A stretch of DNA of 64,000 nucleotides from Calcarisporiella thermophila CBS 279.70 (Eukaryota > Calcarisporiellomycota): contig NW_027192216.1 of NCBI RefSeq assembly GCF_041956535.1, forward strand, positions 253,807-317,806, given 5' to 3'. Shown piece by piece: positions 9,866 through 20,495 of the stretch. Numbering within the stretch: the stretch's first letter is position 1; the number at the start of each line of letters is the position of its first letter. The notes under the pieces are model-generated. The model was not told where the DNA came from. It was given only the letters and a program-made list of their open reading frames with translations, and searched no databases. Both the position numbers and the translations under genes were made by a program.

Positions 9866-12715
9866 GGATTTTGTTGGGAAAAAAATTCGTGTGGCGTTAT
9901 AAAAGTGGGAATTAAAGAAGAGTGCAATGAGAATAGTTAGTAACTTAGATATAAATGAGTAGTATAACAGACTATTAATATAGAAAAGACTCGTTAAAAG
10001 TTTAAAGAGAATTCAAATAGTATTGAGAAAGAATTTTGGAATCAAATCATTAATTCAAAATCTTCACAAGGAAAAAAGGGGTGGGGAAGAACAAAAAATC
10101 GTGTGTGACGTGAGCATGCGCTTGAAGAGAAGCCTAAATGTTTTTTTTTTGACATTTTTGTCCCAAATATGTCTCTAGAACAGACTTTCCTCCGTTACAT
10201 CTCTAAGGATAATTGTAAGCGCTAATCTAAATTTTATACTTCATCGAATGCAAAATATATCTAAGCATCCCATATATTGTTGAGAGATTAGTAAACCGAT
10301 GTGTCGCTTTGGTCGTGCTAAGATCGTTCTATATCAAAATAGCTTAACGATTTACGCTATTAATCGCTAATGACACTGAAATCGCATCGAATTACCTATT
10401 GGGGAAAAGCGCCTCGAAATGAGGTTCAAATAAGCTAATGCCTGGTAATTATACAAATTTTTGGACTGATGGATTCAACGGAACTTTGCCATACTGTCCT
10501 GAGATTGAGCCAGCAATGACTCGTTCCCTACCAGAAATGGTAGAATCCCTACAAAAAACCCGCCTGGTGAAAACCGCTAGAAAATGTATAGAAGCATGTA
10601 GAAAAGATGGAGAACGCTTGCGATTTCATTTAAATTTTCAACAAATTCACTATTGTATTCTCCTCTCCCATTATAAATATCATGAAAAGTAGGTGAAGAG
10701 TTGGTAAAACTTTAGGGATTCGCGAACGTTCTCCATCTATTCTACATGCTTCTATACGTTTTCTAGCAGATTTCACCTGGTGGGTTTTTTGTAGGGAGTT
10801 CTTAATCCTCGACTGCAAAGGAGGCAACTCAACTGCCAAGTATGATAGGTTTGACACGGGTGATTCAGGAACTTTAAGGCAGTTCAAGAATTTTTTGATC
10901 TACAGGTATTTGATACCCGACATCGCATGACTATATAGGATCTCAGAAGGCTGATAGCACTTGATTCTCTATAAGTTTGCTTACCTGGCAAGATGGAACG
11001 CAAACCGGAAGATTTGACTGTCTTATTACTGATGTGAAATCAGTCATCGGCTTCACTATGTCACGTAAGTATTGTTCTCCACGTGTGGAGCTACACGCAG
11101 TTATTCCTCAGCCAAGTTCATCCGAGTAATGTCAACATCTATTGGGGCTAATATAAGTAAAACACATTTGTTTGCTCAGGTAAAATGCAAATTTGGTTGC
11201 AAGGTCACTGTCCTTTTGTTATATCAGCTATGCAAGCAAGCGCCTTAACAGGCTACCGATTTTAATGCTTGACAATGATCATATCAGTGCTTTTTTTCCT
11301 TATGAAAGACTTTTCTACTTCCAACAATGAATAATTTGATTATTTGGATGAATTCATCAGATAAAACCAATATTGGAAAATCAGCACTAGCCAACACTCA
11401 TGACGTTGAGTACTTCTGTGCTGTAAAACCTGATATTGGCATGTTCTCCTCGTTTGGATTACATAGTGCGGCTTTCCAGGATACCAGCACAAGATAGAAA
11501 TGGCTGTACATTTTGCATGAGTACCTTCTCTAATGGAGCATTTAAAATAGTCGAATTTATAGAATTCCAACTTAGCATCTTTGAAATAGACGCATGTATA
11601 TCCCGGTTTGTATAATAACCTATCCGCTCTCATATATAACCTTAGGATTTTCAATGTTAATTCTAATATATATAGATACTAGTGCCCCTTTGGCTATTGG
11701 AGAAATATTGGCTTTTACCTTCAATCTCAATGCAGTTAAAAATTTTGCGATACATACACCTTGTACTGTAGTTATAACAGAGGATTTGGATTGTAGTCTA
11801 ACATGGGTAAACACAGGTTTGCACCGATCCTCTCACCCGGTTGATAGACTCTACTATCAAAAATTGGCGTGTGTCGGTCAGTTTCAAATCCCCTCTATTG
11901 GTACTTGTCTAAGGGGATTTTTTTTTGGGGGGGGGGTTATTGTTGTAAATTCATCGAAAAAGATGGTATAATATATATTTGTGAAATGTGTTCGAATCCC
12001 TACATAAATCATTTTTGCCGAATAACTCATGCTGACCAGGGCTATAAGCGTCGAGAACGTGCGGGCATTGGCCGGTATTGGTAGGAAATACTAAGTTGGT
12101 TTCAATTTGCTATATCTTCCCTCAGAATTTCTTAAGTGCAGCCATCATCTCTTACCATTGAAATTTACACAGGCAAATTTCACTTTTAATGAACATTATC
12201 CTCTTGCCATTTGAGAAGATTAATTGCAATTTTTATTGATGGACACTAGAATTGTCTTGATTCATTCGGTTGAATAAACAGATTGTACAAAGCTTAGCAC
12301 GTAGCAAATTTTTGGCGTTGCAAAAAGTTTTTAGCTTTCAGTTGTTCTCCGCAATCAGTGCATAAGTAAAGCCAAAGTAAAACATTCAAGAAATAACAAG
12401 ATCAATCGTATAATTAATAATCAGCCATTTCTATGGGCTCAGAATTAAAATAGGGAGGTCGGAACAAGTTGTATTGGGAAAGATTTACACCTAGGATTTT
12501 AGAGGCATCTTACAATATTGTGGCGATGGCTAATTAGAGTTATTGTACGCTGGAAACAGTCAAATCATATGAGTGGCTCGTAAATTACTCCCTCTTTGTA
12601 TATATACCCATTGTTTGGAGAATTTCTTGCTTATAATCCGCAATTCATTCCTTGAGTATAATTTACCTACACTCATTATTTTCCATCTTCCTTATTTATT
12701 CTAACTTTTTGCAAA
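9866..12715. other. Long gene-poor region with decayed sequence
   Basis: No recognisable gene. It contains the inverted repeat at 10547-10796, a tRNA-like stretch with a B-box-like CAGTTTCAAATCC near 11880-11895, a T9-G10 homopolymer junction at 11918-11936, and several short frames without codon-level or family support (for example 11340-11654 on minus, 11594-11971 on plus). Such a spacer among otherwise tightly packed genes suggests old insertions. Confidence 0.45.
10547..10796. repeat. Inverted repeat: 77-bp arms, 96-bp spacer, about 90% identical
   Basis: The plus-strand arm 10547-10623 and the reverse complement of 10720-10796 align without gaps over 77 bp with about 8 mismatches. Both begin CCCTACAAAAAACCC and end near GGAGAACGYTYGCGA. 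The spacer 10624-10719 is AT-rich. Similarity stops at the arm ends. Transcribed, it would form a long hairpin. No transposase or terminal duplication is visible. It could be a foldback element, a small non-autonomous element, or two inverted copies of a lost exon: both arms are open in one frame (RKxIEACRxDGER), which would fit the last idea. Confidence 0.8.
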
Positions 12716-13328
12716 ATGCAAAGCAATTCTCATTCTGATTACACTTATCCTCCACCTCCGCCTCAAACCCCTTCATCTCCATACTTGCAGCATCAACCTC
12801 CACAACAATACCAGTTCGCGTATCCTCCTCCTCCTCCCGCTGCTGGAGACAAAAACTACTACCAACAATCATACAGCCAACCCTCTCCCCAACCATATTA
12901 CCAGCATCCACCTCCCCCCCCTCAAACAGTGATTTATGCTAATACCCCCACTTCTGACACCAATATTCCATTGATATTATTTATAGCAGTATGTGCTTGT
13001 GAGCTTGATCCCTTTTCTACTAGTGAGCTAACGCCCCAAAACATAGGGTTTTTGCTTTCCAATCCTGTGGCTTGTCGGTAGTTGTTATTTGAAAACACCT
13101 GGTAACCATTGAATTTCTATAATAATAATAGGTTTGCTTGTGTAAATGGGCATGTTTTAATTTGCCTTATCTTTGATCTCTCCTTTAGATCCAAATCAGC
13201 GTCTCTGGGCTCGCCTTTGCCTTGGCTTCTTTATCGTCTCTGTACTAATCAGCATCACCATTATAGTGGTGTTTTTCACCGTGTACGGTAGAGCTACTAG
13301 ATGTCTCTCCTCCCGATATTACTGTTAG
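12716..13328 (+). CDS. Small Pro/Gln/Tyr-rich protein with C-terminal membrane segment (3' exon uncertain)
   Basis: The ATG at 12716 opens a frame rich in Pro, Tyr, Gln and Ser (YTYPPPPPQTP, FAYPPPPPAAG, YYQHPPPPPQT). It ends in a hydrophobic IPLILFIA at a GTATGT site (12989). A second coding-like stretch after an acceptor at about 13189 reads LWARLCLGFFIVSVLI and SITIIVVFFTVYGRATRC, a membrane span with a basic flank, and stops at 13328. The two cannot be joined by the GTATGT donor in that phase; a GTGCTT donor four bases downstream restores it. So the gene is likely real but its intron is unresolved. Cytosolic proline-rich tails on small membrane proteins often recruit WW or SH3 partners; no specific function is claimed. 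It is the first of several surface-type genes here. Confidence 0.5.
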
Positions 13329-13803
13329 ATTCTGCAAAGGACTTAAAGAATTATCTATGTGTGGTCTTCGAGGAATAGATTTCCTTACTAGTTGATCTCG
13401 GACGAATCATCAATGTAATGCTGAATAGCATCCGATTCGATATTTAAATCTTACATAATGCCGGATCAAATCTCTTTGGTTTTAATCCGTATTCGTGTTT
13501 ATATGTTTATATTTTTATTGATTGCAAGCGTGGCTGGGTAGATATCATTTGAATCTAAGAATAAAGTTGTTTACGACTGGTTCACAAAGTTCCGAAGCAC
13601 TCATGAGCTTTTAGTGATTTCTTAGATATACTAACAATACCGTCTCTGGCTTGGTGTGACAGAGAAGCTCCGTGGCTAGCACAGAACTCCTTTTATCCTC
13701 CTTGTCCTTGAACGCGTGGATAAAGAGCGTCCCTGTACGTCACTATGATACTGAGTAACAATTTCGCTAATGTGAGCACAAAATTTATTTGAAGGAATTA
13801 ATC
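13329..13803. other. Spacer without recognisable features
   Basis: No gene, RNA or repeat recognised. It precedes candidate upstream exons of the S/T-rich gene. Confidence 0.5.
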
Positions 13804-14072
13804 ATGGAAACTCCTAAGGACTATTCTACGACCAGGGCTTTTCGCAAAAAGGCCTACGCTAGTCAGAGTGCTCCCCTTGGCGTATTTCTCGTTGGCATAG
13901 GAGTGCTATAGCCCAACTGAGCTCTGGCATTCAGCTATGTTTACCCTCTTTCAGACAAAACAAAGCCCCGTATGACGCGGCTGAGCCAGTGAAGTTTGAA
14001 TCACCAGAAACTATACACCAAAACTCTATTAGCTCATTGACAAGAAAGTTGTTTGGCGCCGACTCCAAAACG
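13804..14072 (+). other. Candidate upstream coding exons in frame with the S/T-rich gene
   Basis: ATG 13804 opens 26 codons to a GTATTT donor at 13882. An acceptor at 13934 starts a 46-codon exon (13935-14072) ending at a consensus GTGAGT donor. The intron 14073-14164 ends in a pyrimidine-rich CTTAG. The splice joins in phase 0 to TCT GCC ACC ATG, that is to the frame of the 14174 gene. The reading has normal amino-acid composition (APYDAAEPVKFESPE, SLTRKLFGADSKT) and the DNA is less AT-rich than intergenic sequence. It may be the N-terminus of a longer protein, an alternative isoform, or a separate small gene. Confidence 0.45.
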
Positions 14073-14173
14073 GTGAGTACGTTGCAGCTCCGCTGGATCT
14101 TAAAAATAAAACAACTTTTATTTGACACTTTGTTCACCCTCTTTCTCTGTCCCTTATACCTTAGTCTGCCACC

Positions 14174-15103
14174 ATGGTATCTATAACCAGGCCTAGAGTA
14201 TTTAGCGTTGCCCTGCTCACGCTAATTCTGGTGCAATGTAGAGCCCATGCCCAGTCTCAAGAAGAGAAGAGAGTGCAACGCTGGGGTGATATGAGTGATA
14301 TATGGGCTCGACCATACCGTGGTGAATTCCGTGTTTTTCGACGGCAGGTAACCTCTGATGCTGATGTCAGCACGACACATGAAGGAGCCTCAATTCCTCC
14401 CACCTCCTTGCCAGTCGAAAGTTCACCAAGCTCTAATGACTTAACAAGCTCGGTTGAGAAATCAACTGTATCCGCAACCAACACAATTGGTTCGAGTAGC
14501 ACCTTGCATCCTTCGCGAAGAGATCCATTGCAGTCAAGCAGTATTTCTTCTACAAATGAAGAAGTTTCCTCTGCATCTCAAACTTCTCCACCCACTAAAG
14601 AAAACTCTAAAACGGAGAAGCCGTCTACATTTATACCGTCTGAACCATCCAAGCCTACCTCCTCTGACCCTTTGGTCACTTCAATTCCCTCAACGTCAAA
14701 ACCGTCGACTGTTTCGCCTTTCCCAACTTCAATTCCGCCATCAACTTCAAATCCGCCATCGACTTCTCCTTCATCGACTAGCAATCCTCCTAGTACAACT
14801 GTGGATACGAGCACATCGAGTCCCTCTAAGACCTCAGTTACTTCCACTGAAAAGCCTGAGACTGCGACTCAAATTGTGACAAAAACCCAGACGAACAAGC
14901 CGGCTCCTGACCAGCCTGAAACTCCTGATGTGACGGTGGTAACCATTACTTCGGTGGATGGAACTCTGGTGACAATCACGGCTTCGCGTCCCGCCAACAT
15001 CCAAGTTCCTACCCTGATCAATGAAGCGGCCTCCAATTTAAAATCCATAATTATATCGCTGGCAAGTGGGGTACTCGTAGCGACGATTGTAATGATCGTT
15101 TAA
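14174..15103 (+). CDS. Secreted Ser/Thr/Pro-rich protein, probable GPI-anchored cell-surface protein
   Basis: The start lies in a near-ideal context (GCCACCATGG). Residues 1-27 form a signal peptide (VFSVALLTLILVQCRAHA). The middle of the 309-residue protein is dominated by Ser, Thr and Pro (repeated SKPS, PPST, TSNPPST patterns), typical of heavily O-mannosylated wall proteins. The last stretch, IIISLASGVLVATIVMIV, is hydrophobic and reaches the stop with no cytoplasmic residues. That fits a GPI-attachment signal, with the anchor site likely near NEAAS. No catalytic domain is seen. It converges on the heptad-repeat secreted gene at 15724-16395. Upstream in-frame exons could convert the signal peptide into an internal membrane anchor. 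Confidence 0.7.
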   Translation: MVSITRPRVFSVALLTLILVQCRAHAQSQEEKRVQRWGDMSDIWARPYRGEFRVFRRQVTSDADVSTTHEGASIPPTSLPVESSPSSNDLTSSVEKSTVSATNTIGSSSTLHPSRRDPLQSSSISSTNEEVSSASQTSPPTKENSKTEKPSTFIPSEPSKPTSSDPLVTSIPSTSKPSTVSPFPTSIPPSTSNPPSTSPSSTSNPPSTTVDTSTSSPSKTSVTSTEKPETATQIVTKTQTNKPAPDQPETPDVTVVTITSVDGTLVTITASRPANIQVPTLINEAASNLKSIIISLASGVLVATIVMIV

Positions 15104-15723
15104 CACCATCTTGCACGTCTATACTCACATGCATCCATATTTATATATTTATATTTTATTCACCCCGTTATATATTGTATCACCTGTGGAAACCACACCC
15201 ATATAAATCACAATAAATATTCCTATATATGGCCTTACACAGATGTAATTACACTAAAGAAAGCTTTCGGCATTTATCTCTGAGCATATATATGATGCCA
15301 ACCTACTCTAAGAACAAAATACGAACACATGCACCTCCCAAATACTATTTACCTATATTATATACTTAAGTACAGATTAAGTACTATAATTTTCATACAA
15401 TACTTTAGATCAAGAATTCTCTCTTAATGCAAAGGCTTTAAAAAGAATACCTCCTATTATATATAATAGTGTTAGATAAACTCTAGACGTGCATAATTTC
15501 ATGCCATTTTAGTTTCCTCTTAGATATCAATTTTCAGTACAGTCCAATAGATGATGGAGCAGATTACTGTATATTGTAAATTTGGTAATATCCAAAAAGT
15601 CACAGCTTCACCAACTTCGGATCAATTTCCATTATTAAATTATTATTATTCAATATATTCAGTACATATAATATTAAGTTGTAGTAATTCTTGTATCTAT
15701 TAAGAGCCGTCAAGATAAATTAA
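15104..15723. other. Convergent 3' intergenic spacer
   Basis: AT-rich, with several AATAAA-like sequences suited to polyadenylation of the two converging genes. No gene seen. Confidence 0.5.
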
Positions 15724-16395
15724 TTAGTAACGGACAGTCTTGGTGACGTAGATAGTGCATCTCTCGGTAACAGTGTTAGTTACTGTCTTAGGGGGAGGTG
15801 TAATTGTCACCGTCTTAGTAGTGGTGACCGGAGGTTGAGTGATTGTCACAGGAGGCTTAGTAACAGTGACAGGTGGGAGAGTAACGGTCACAGGGGGCTT
15901 GGTGATGGTGACCGGAGGAGCGGTAACGGTAACTGGAGGACGAGTGACGGTGACAGGAGGAAGAGTGACGGTAACTGGAGGACGGGTTACAGTGACAGGA
16001 GGGAGAGTGACGGTAACTGCAGGACGGGTAACGGTAACAGTGGGGGGAGTTACAGTGACAGGGGGGAGAGTCACGGTCACAGGAGGACGAGTCACGGTCA
16101 CCACACTAGTCACGTAGGCAGGGGGGGCAGTGACGGTGACAGGGGGAAGAGTGACAATGGAGGAAACAGTCACTGGAGGGAGAGTCACTGTACCTTTGCA
16201 GCCGTAGATGTTCTGGTTCAAGCTTCCTGCACCAGGGCCGCTGTTGTTCGAGTTGTTAATGTTGTTTTCAGCAATTTGCTGATGCCCACCAACAGAGTTG
16301 TTACCACCGATGCCAATAGCACGCTTGTTGGGCGCAGCGGAGGTAGAGGCAATCAAACCGAGAGCAATGGCGACAAGGGAGAAAGAGGTCTTCAT
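15724..16395 (-). CDS. Secreted repeat protein with T-x-P-P-V-T-V heptads
   Basis: This intronless frame encodes 223 residues. Residues 1-20 are a signal peptide (SLVAIALGLIASTSA), followed by APNKR, a dibasic site that may be processed. An Asn/Gly-rich segment (residues 30-60) and a single Cys (YGCKG) precede the repeat region. From residue 102 to 192 there are 13 uninterrupted heptads, mostly TRPPVTV and TLPPVTV, then a second Cys (ERCTIY) near the C-terminus. No GPI signal is present. Threonine-valine-proline repeats of this kind occur in fungal wall and adhesin-like proteins; an extracellular structural role is inferred. The long frames on the opposite strand are produced by the repeat and are not genes. 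Confidence 0.75.
   Translation of the reverse strand: MKTSFSLVAIALGLIASTSAAPNKRAIGIGGNNSVGGHQQIAENNINNSNNSGPGAGSLNQNIYGCKGTVTLPPVTVSSIVTLPPVTVTAPPAYVTSVVTVTRPPVTVTLPPVTVTPPTVTVTRPAVTVTLPPVTVTRPPVTVTLPPVTVTRPPVTVTAPPVTITKPPVTVTLPPVTVTKPPVTITQPPVTTTKTVTITPPPKTVTNTVTERCTIYVTKTVRY
15820..16092 (-). repeat. Coding minisatellite, 21-bp unit, 13 copies
   Basis: The unit encodes one heptad, and alternating R and L at position 2 gives a 42-bp higher-order pattern over part of the array. Third positions vary (GTC/GTA/GTT, CCT/CCC/CCG), so the array is old enough to have diverged silently while the peptide is conserved. Such arrays commonly change copy number between strains. Confidence 0.85.
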
Positions 16396-16534
16396 TTTTG
16401 TGATTAGTTGTGTTAAGGAGTGTTGATAGAGATAAGAAATGAATGTGTGTTGTTTTAAAGGAGTGTTGACCTAAGTGCTAAACTTAGAGAAATAGATCGT
16501 GAGTTGATGGTCAGATCAAATCGTAAAATGGGTG

Positions 16535-16544
16535 TATTTATATA
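16535..16544 (-). promoter_or_regulatory. TATA box of the heptad-repeat gene
   Basis: TATATAAATA on the minus strand, about 140 bp upstream of the ATG at 16395. The spacing is suitable for a start site near 16500 and a leader of about 100 nt. A clean TATA element suggests a strongly or conditionally expressed gene. Confidence 0.5.
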
Positions 16545-18029
16545 CTTTTAATTCACGCAGATTCTCGTGCTGAAAAAAGAGAATAAATCCCTTCAATTCG
16601 CCACAAGAGTGTGTAGACACGTTTTACTTTTGCCGGTTCAAATTTGCCCAGATCTCTCCCTATATCTGGCAGGAGACAATGTTTTTCCCACCAAATCTCC
16701 CATTTTCTTCGATATGTTTGATTTATCTGAATACCTAATAAGTATGTAATAAACCGTGTGCTTTTCTGCATGCTAAAGCGATTCCTAATGCTGGTTTAAG
16801 ACCTTATACAATCCTATCAATTCTATTGCTAAAGGCAATTCGCCATTTAGATTTTTAAGGGGTTTCATGTCATCTGAATTATTTCTCCGATACACCATTG
16901 TTATGCTCTCCGCGAGATTGAAGCTTCGATCCAAAACGCCCTCGGCAAACATATTCATTGTTTGAAACGTAGATTTTAAGTAATATAGAATTGAACAATT
17001 CTCATAGCGACTTAACAGAGTGAAAACCCAACTCTTTCTTATGAAACTCTGCGATCACTTAGTTTACTCCAATAGAAAATCTCCCAAGAAAAAACCCGAA
17101 TGGGAGGGAAAGAGGCAGTTTGTAAAATGGCTTCCGAAAGTTTTTGAAAATTGTCTTGGCCTTGATGGGCCACGATAACTCTGGGATGAATAGATAGGAT
17201 CTCAGATATACTCGGAAAATGGAAGCAGCTTAGATAAGCCTGGTCCACAATGCTTATATTCTCTAAATGGAGTAGAGATCTCCCAATACTTAGCTTCAAC
17301 TGATTGCACAACCAGCAAAAGATTCGGCAATATGTTCTCCTGAGTTCCATCCTATTTTTACATAATGTGGTCCATGCTCGAATAGTTGGAATGAGAGTGC
17401 TTCGATTCAATTAGTATTAGATATACAGATTAATAGACCAAAGGAATCAGTCCTTTGGTGGCCGAACAATCTATTAATAGGCCATGATTTGACCAGCGGT
17501 TTCGTTTTCGGCTGTTTTGAGCAGTTTCAATATACTAAACTAAGGTTCCTCAACCTCTTAATTCAAATCCCCATACCGTCTTATATTACACTTTATCTAT
17601 CCGCAGATGAAGACTCCTTCAAAGCTGCGCTTTGAAATCAGTAAGATAGTAATATTCAGGTAATCAACTCCACAAGGCGATGGTGTAGGGAGCATACGCG
17701 TGAGATGGTTAGACGCATAGTGAATCATAGATAGATTGTGAGTTATTTTAGTTCTTTGTTAAAAAAGAGCATAAAATAGAAATATATTATTCTATATTAT
17801 GCTCAAAAAATTTTTTTTAAATATAGGTACTGTTTATCGACGCATATATTAAAAACATATCGGCAATTCCTGTAATAGCGAGTACTAGTCGAAAGGGCGA
17901 AAGTAAATATTTGTATATTAATATAAAAGTGAAGAAGCAGATTTATTCGTATAACAAAAAAAGAAATAAAAGGCAAAATGTAAGGACAGACGTGAAGAGG
18001 AGATGTAATTATTTTGACAGTTTGAAATG
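16545..18029. other. Gene-poor spacer with one short palindrome
   Basis: No gene is recognised. A minus-strand frame at 17039-17410 (123 codons) is open and leucine-rich but matches no family I know, and is probably decayed or random. A perfect 8-bp stem with 5-nt loop (CCAAAGGA ATCAG TCCTTTGG) lies at 17438-17458, flanked by ATTAATAG on both sides. Confidence 0.4.
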
Positions 18030-19950
18030 TTAGGCTTCGAGTAAATGCACAACTTCTTCCCAAATTTTCTTACTCTCTTTGTAAAATTCAACTCGGCTTT
18101 CCGCATAGGCAACCAACATCCCTTGCACTTCGTGCAACTTAGTCTCCATGAAGAGCTCGTATTCCTTCGTCACCTCATTCGAAAATGCTACACTCACATC
18201 GTTACTTGATTCCACCGCCTCTTGCAGCTCGGCTATCCGCTGGTTAAGGCGCGTAAGTCGTTCTTCACGGGCCTTATCTTGATCCACACCTTTGAACTCA
18301 TCCATCTTATCGCGAATGTATGTAGATAATCCGCCCGACGAGCGTCCTGTTTGGAGTAGACGATCGCGTTCCTGGATGCTGGTATGGAGATATTCCGTCA
18401 GTTGCTCAAAATCCAACTGTTTTTCATCGCGCAACTTGAGGACATTTTTGATTGCATAGCAGTAAGCGAGGTAGTCATGGAGTTGTGATAAATAGTTGGA
18501 ATCACCGACTTTTGTCTGGTAAAATATTATGATTAAATACTTAATGGAGAGAGTTTTGGTTATCATAGTCGCAAATACTCTACCATGTTTTTCAGTGAAT
18601 TGGCATGCTGTTGTAGTGCGTTAGAAAAGTTCGTTAGCGGCTCCGTGATATCTCCTTCCAGTTGACTGAGCTGGAGAGTTGAATTACTGAAATCCAAATA
18701 GTCTTGCTCCATATCTTTCAAGTAAAACAAAGAAAACTCGATTAATAAACGAGGTAATTGTGAAATCTAAAGTCGTCTTACCAGATTGGCGTCGAAAAAT
18801 TCGCTGGTGCACTCGCTCCACTGCTTGTATATTTTCTACCAGTTTGTCAATCACCTCCCGCATAGCCACAAAGCGTTCATCTGGTTTTCGAATACGCGTA
18901 AAGGCATTTAATAGGGCATCACCTAAATTTTCTAGCACGCTTTCTCTCTTATGTTTTGAGGTGGCTTCAGCGCTGAAGTCGCTAGCTTCGAGGAAGAGTC
19001 GAAGATGATCAGTACGCTGGAGGACAGGGTGGCGTGATATACGTTCCAAAAATCGTTGCAAGCTGTAGCAGCGAATTATATTAACAATGATAATAACAAT
19101 AAGTGAATACAAAATTAGTTACCTTGCTCTACGACGCTCCAAAAATTCAGAACTAAATCTATCTCCTGTCAAATATTCTGAAATGGGGATGAGCTAATGG
19201 AGCACAAACTATGAAGACAGTCCATATATATATACATACCCATACGGTGTTTTTCTGGTAGAGGAGGGATGACAATTGCGGGGAATTCGCGGGAAAGCAA
19301 GGAGTAGAGGGTTACAAAGTCTTGGAATCGTCGTCGCACAGTGGTTGTGCCTTGTGAAAACCACTCAAGCGTGGTCTAATAGTATAAAATGTATTAATTA
19401 TAGCAAAAAATAAAAAAAGGCAGATCAGAATAGAGTTTTACCTTTGTTGTAATCTGGTAAGAAACATATGTATCTTTTGTCCCATCCTGCTCTTTACGGG
19501 GATCTGTAACGGCAATTATCATGGGACGTACTGGGGGTCTTCTTTTATTAGCATTATTTGATGTAGCTCCAACTGCTGCTGAGGACTGAATAGTCGCGCT
19601 ACTTGTTGAAGCTTCTCCCAAATTTGCCCTTGGCTCCTTTTCAACGCCGATACCCGAAGAAGGTTGAGCACTAAAATTTTCATGAGTGGAGTGAGCATGA
19701 TGGGAAAGGATTTCAGTGTCTGTGTGGATGGACTATTGAATAATTTGAGCGAACTGGGCCACATCAAAGCAAATGATCAAAGACTTACTGCGAACATAGA
19801 ATCATCTCCTCCATTTAGGTTCAAATTGAAAGCAGCTTCATTTAGTGAAGAAAGCGGCCCCGCTTCATCACTCGCAATTGGTTTATGCGCGGCATCGGCT
19901 ATAGCACCTGTGTCCCAGCTTATAGAACTATACTCTTCATTATCCATCAT
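18030..19950 (-). CDS. SNX4: Sorting nexin Snx4/Atg24-like (PX-BAR)
   Basis: The gene has at least seven exons on the minus strand. The PX domain runs from IIAVTDPRKEQDGTKDTYVS through VRRRFQDFVTLYSLL and IPPLPEKH to FLERRRASLQRFLERISRHP, with the basic residues that bind phosphatidylinositol 3-phosphate. The C-terminal half is a BAR-type coiled coil (LDFEQLTEYLHTSIQERDRL, ARAEERLTRLNQ-like helices), ending KKIWEEVVHLLEA. Snx4 proteins act on endosomes in recycling of SNAREs and in selective autophagy. The short first exon (ATG at 19950 or 19947) has a GTAAGT that is out of phase with exon 2; a GTTCGC donor a few bases earlier keeps the frame, so that junction is tentative. Atg20/Snx41 is the main alternative; the SLQRFL.RI..HPVLQR motif favours Snx4. 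Confidence 0.8.
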
Positions 19951-20495
19951 AATCAATTTTCAATGATCAACTTTAGCCAAGTCTTGGGTTTTTCATTGCT
20001 GCGCGTCAAAGAAATGATCAGATATAGCCAAATTTAGATTACCGAATCGATAGAATAGGCATATAATTTCCGGCTATGTTGAAAAAACGATCGCTACAAA
20101 AACGGCGATTTCAATAGCGTGAAAACAATGATATATTTTTGCCGAGGCCCTGCTAAAGGATATGATAGGATAGACCATTGCTTGCACTCCATTGCAGCAC
20201 CAATGATGGGTCTACTTTGCGAACAGTTCCGGAGCCTCTTCAGTGAGAGTAGGTCTAGAATTATGAGTTTCGTCTCGTTAAATAGTGTAGATTTGAATGC
20301 AATGCACGGATAACAAAGTTAATTTGGTCTAGAGAACAGGTATTCCCCAACACCGGTTTTTTTTAATTCCATATATTCGAATCAAGAGCCTGGTGGAACG
20401 ATGCTTTAAATTGAAATAGAGGTGTTTGTTGAGTTAATTGTCAATACTAGCTGCCTGTCCTTTTCGCCTCGAACTCCAAGGCATCATTTCGCGCT
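19951..20495. other. Divergent promoter region between SNX4-like and hydrolase genes
   Basis: The 545 bp between the two divergent start codons contain no supported gene. Confidence 0.5.

Noticed and set aside
11820-11900. tRNA-like stretch on plus with B-box-like CAGTTTCAAATCC
   Set aside because: No acceptor or consistent cloverleaf; a TTGATAG/CTATCAA hairpin alone is insufficient.
12000-12080. Second possible tRNA 3' half (GTTCGAATCCC near 12000)
   Set aside because: B-box sequence only; no paired acceptor or anticodon arm.
15835-16407. 190-codon open frame on the plus strand antisense to the heptad-repeat gene
   Set aside because: Produced by the 21-bp repeat lacking stops in several frames; no signal peptide or family, and the sense frame has clear secretion and repeat logic.
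17039-17410. 123-codon minus-strand frame
   Set aside because: No recognised family, no splice partners, and composition like random sequence; kept only as part of a spacer note.
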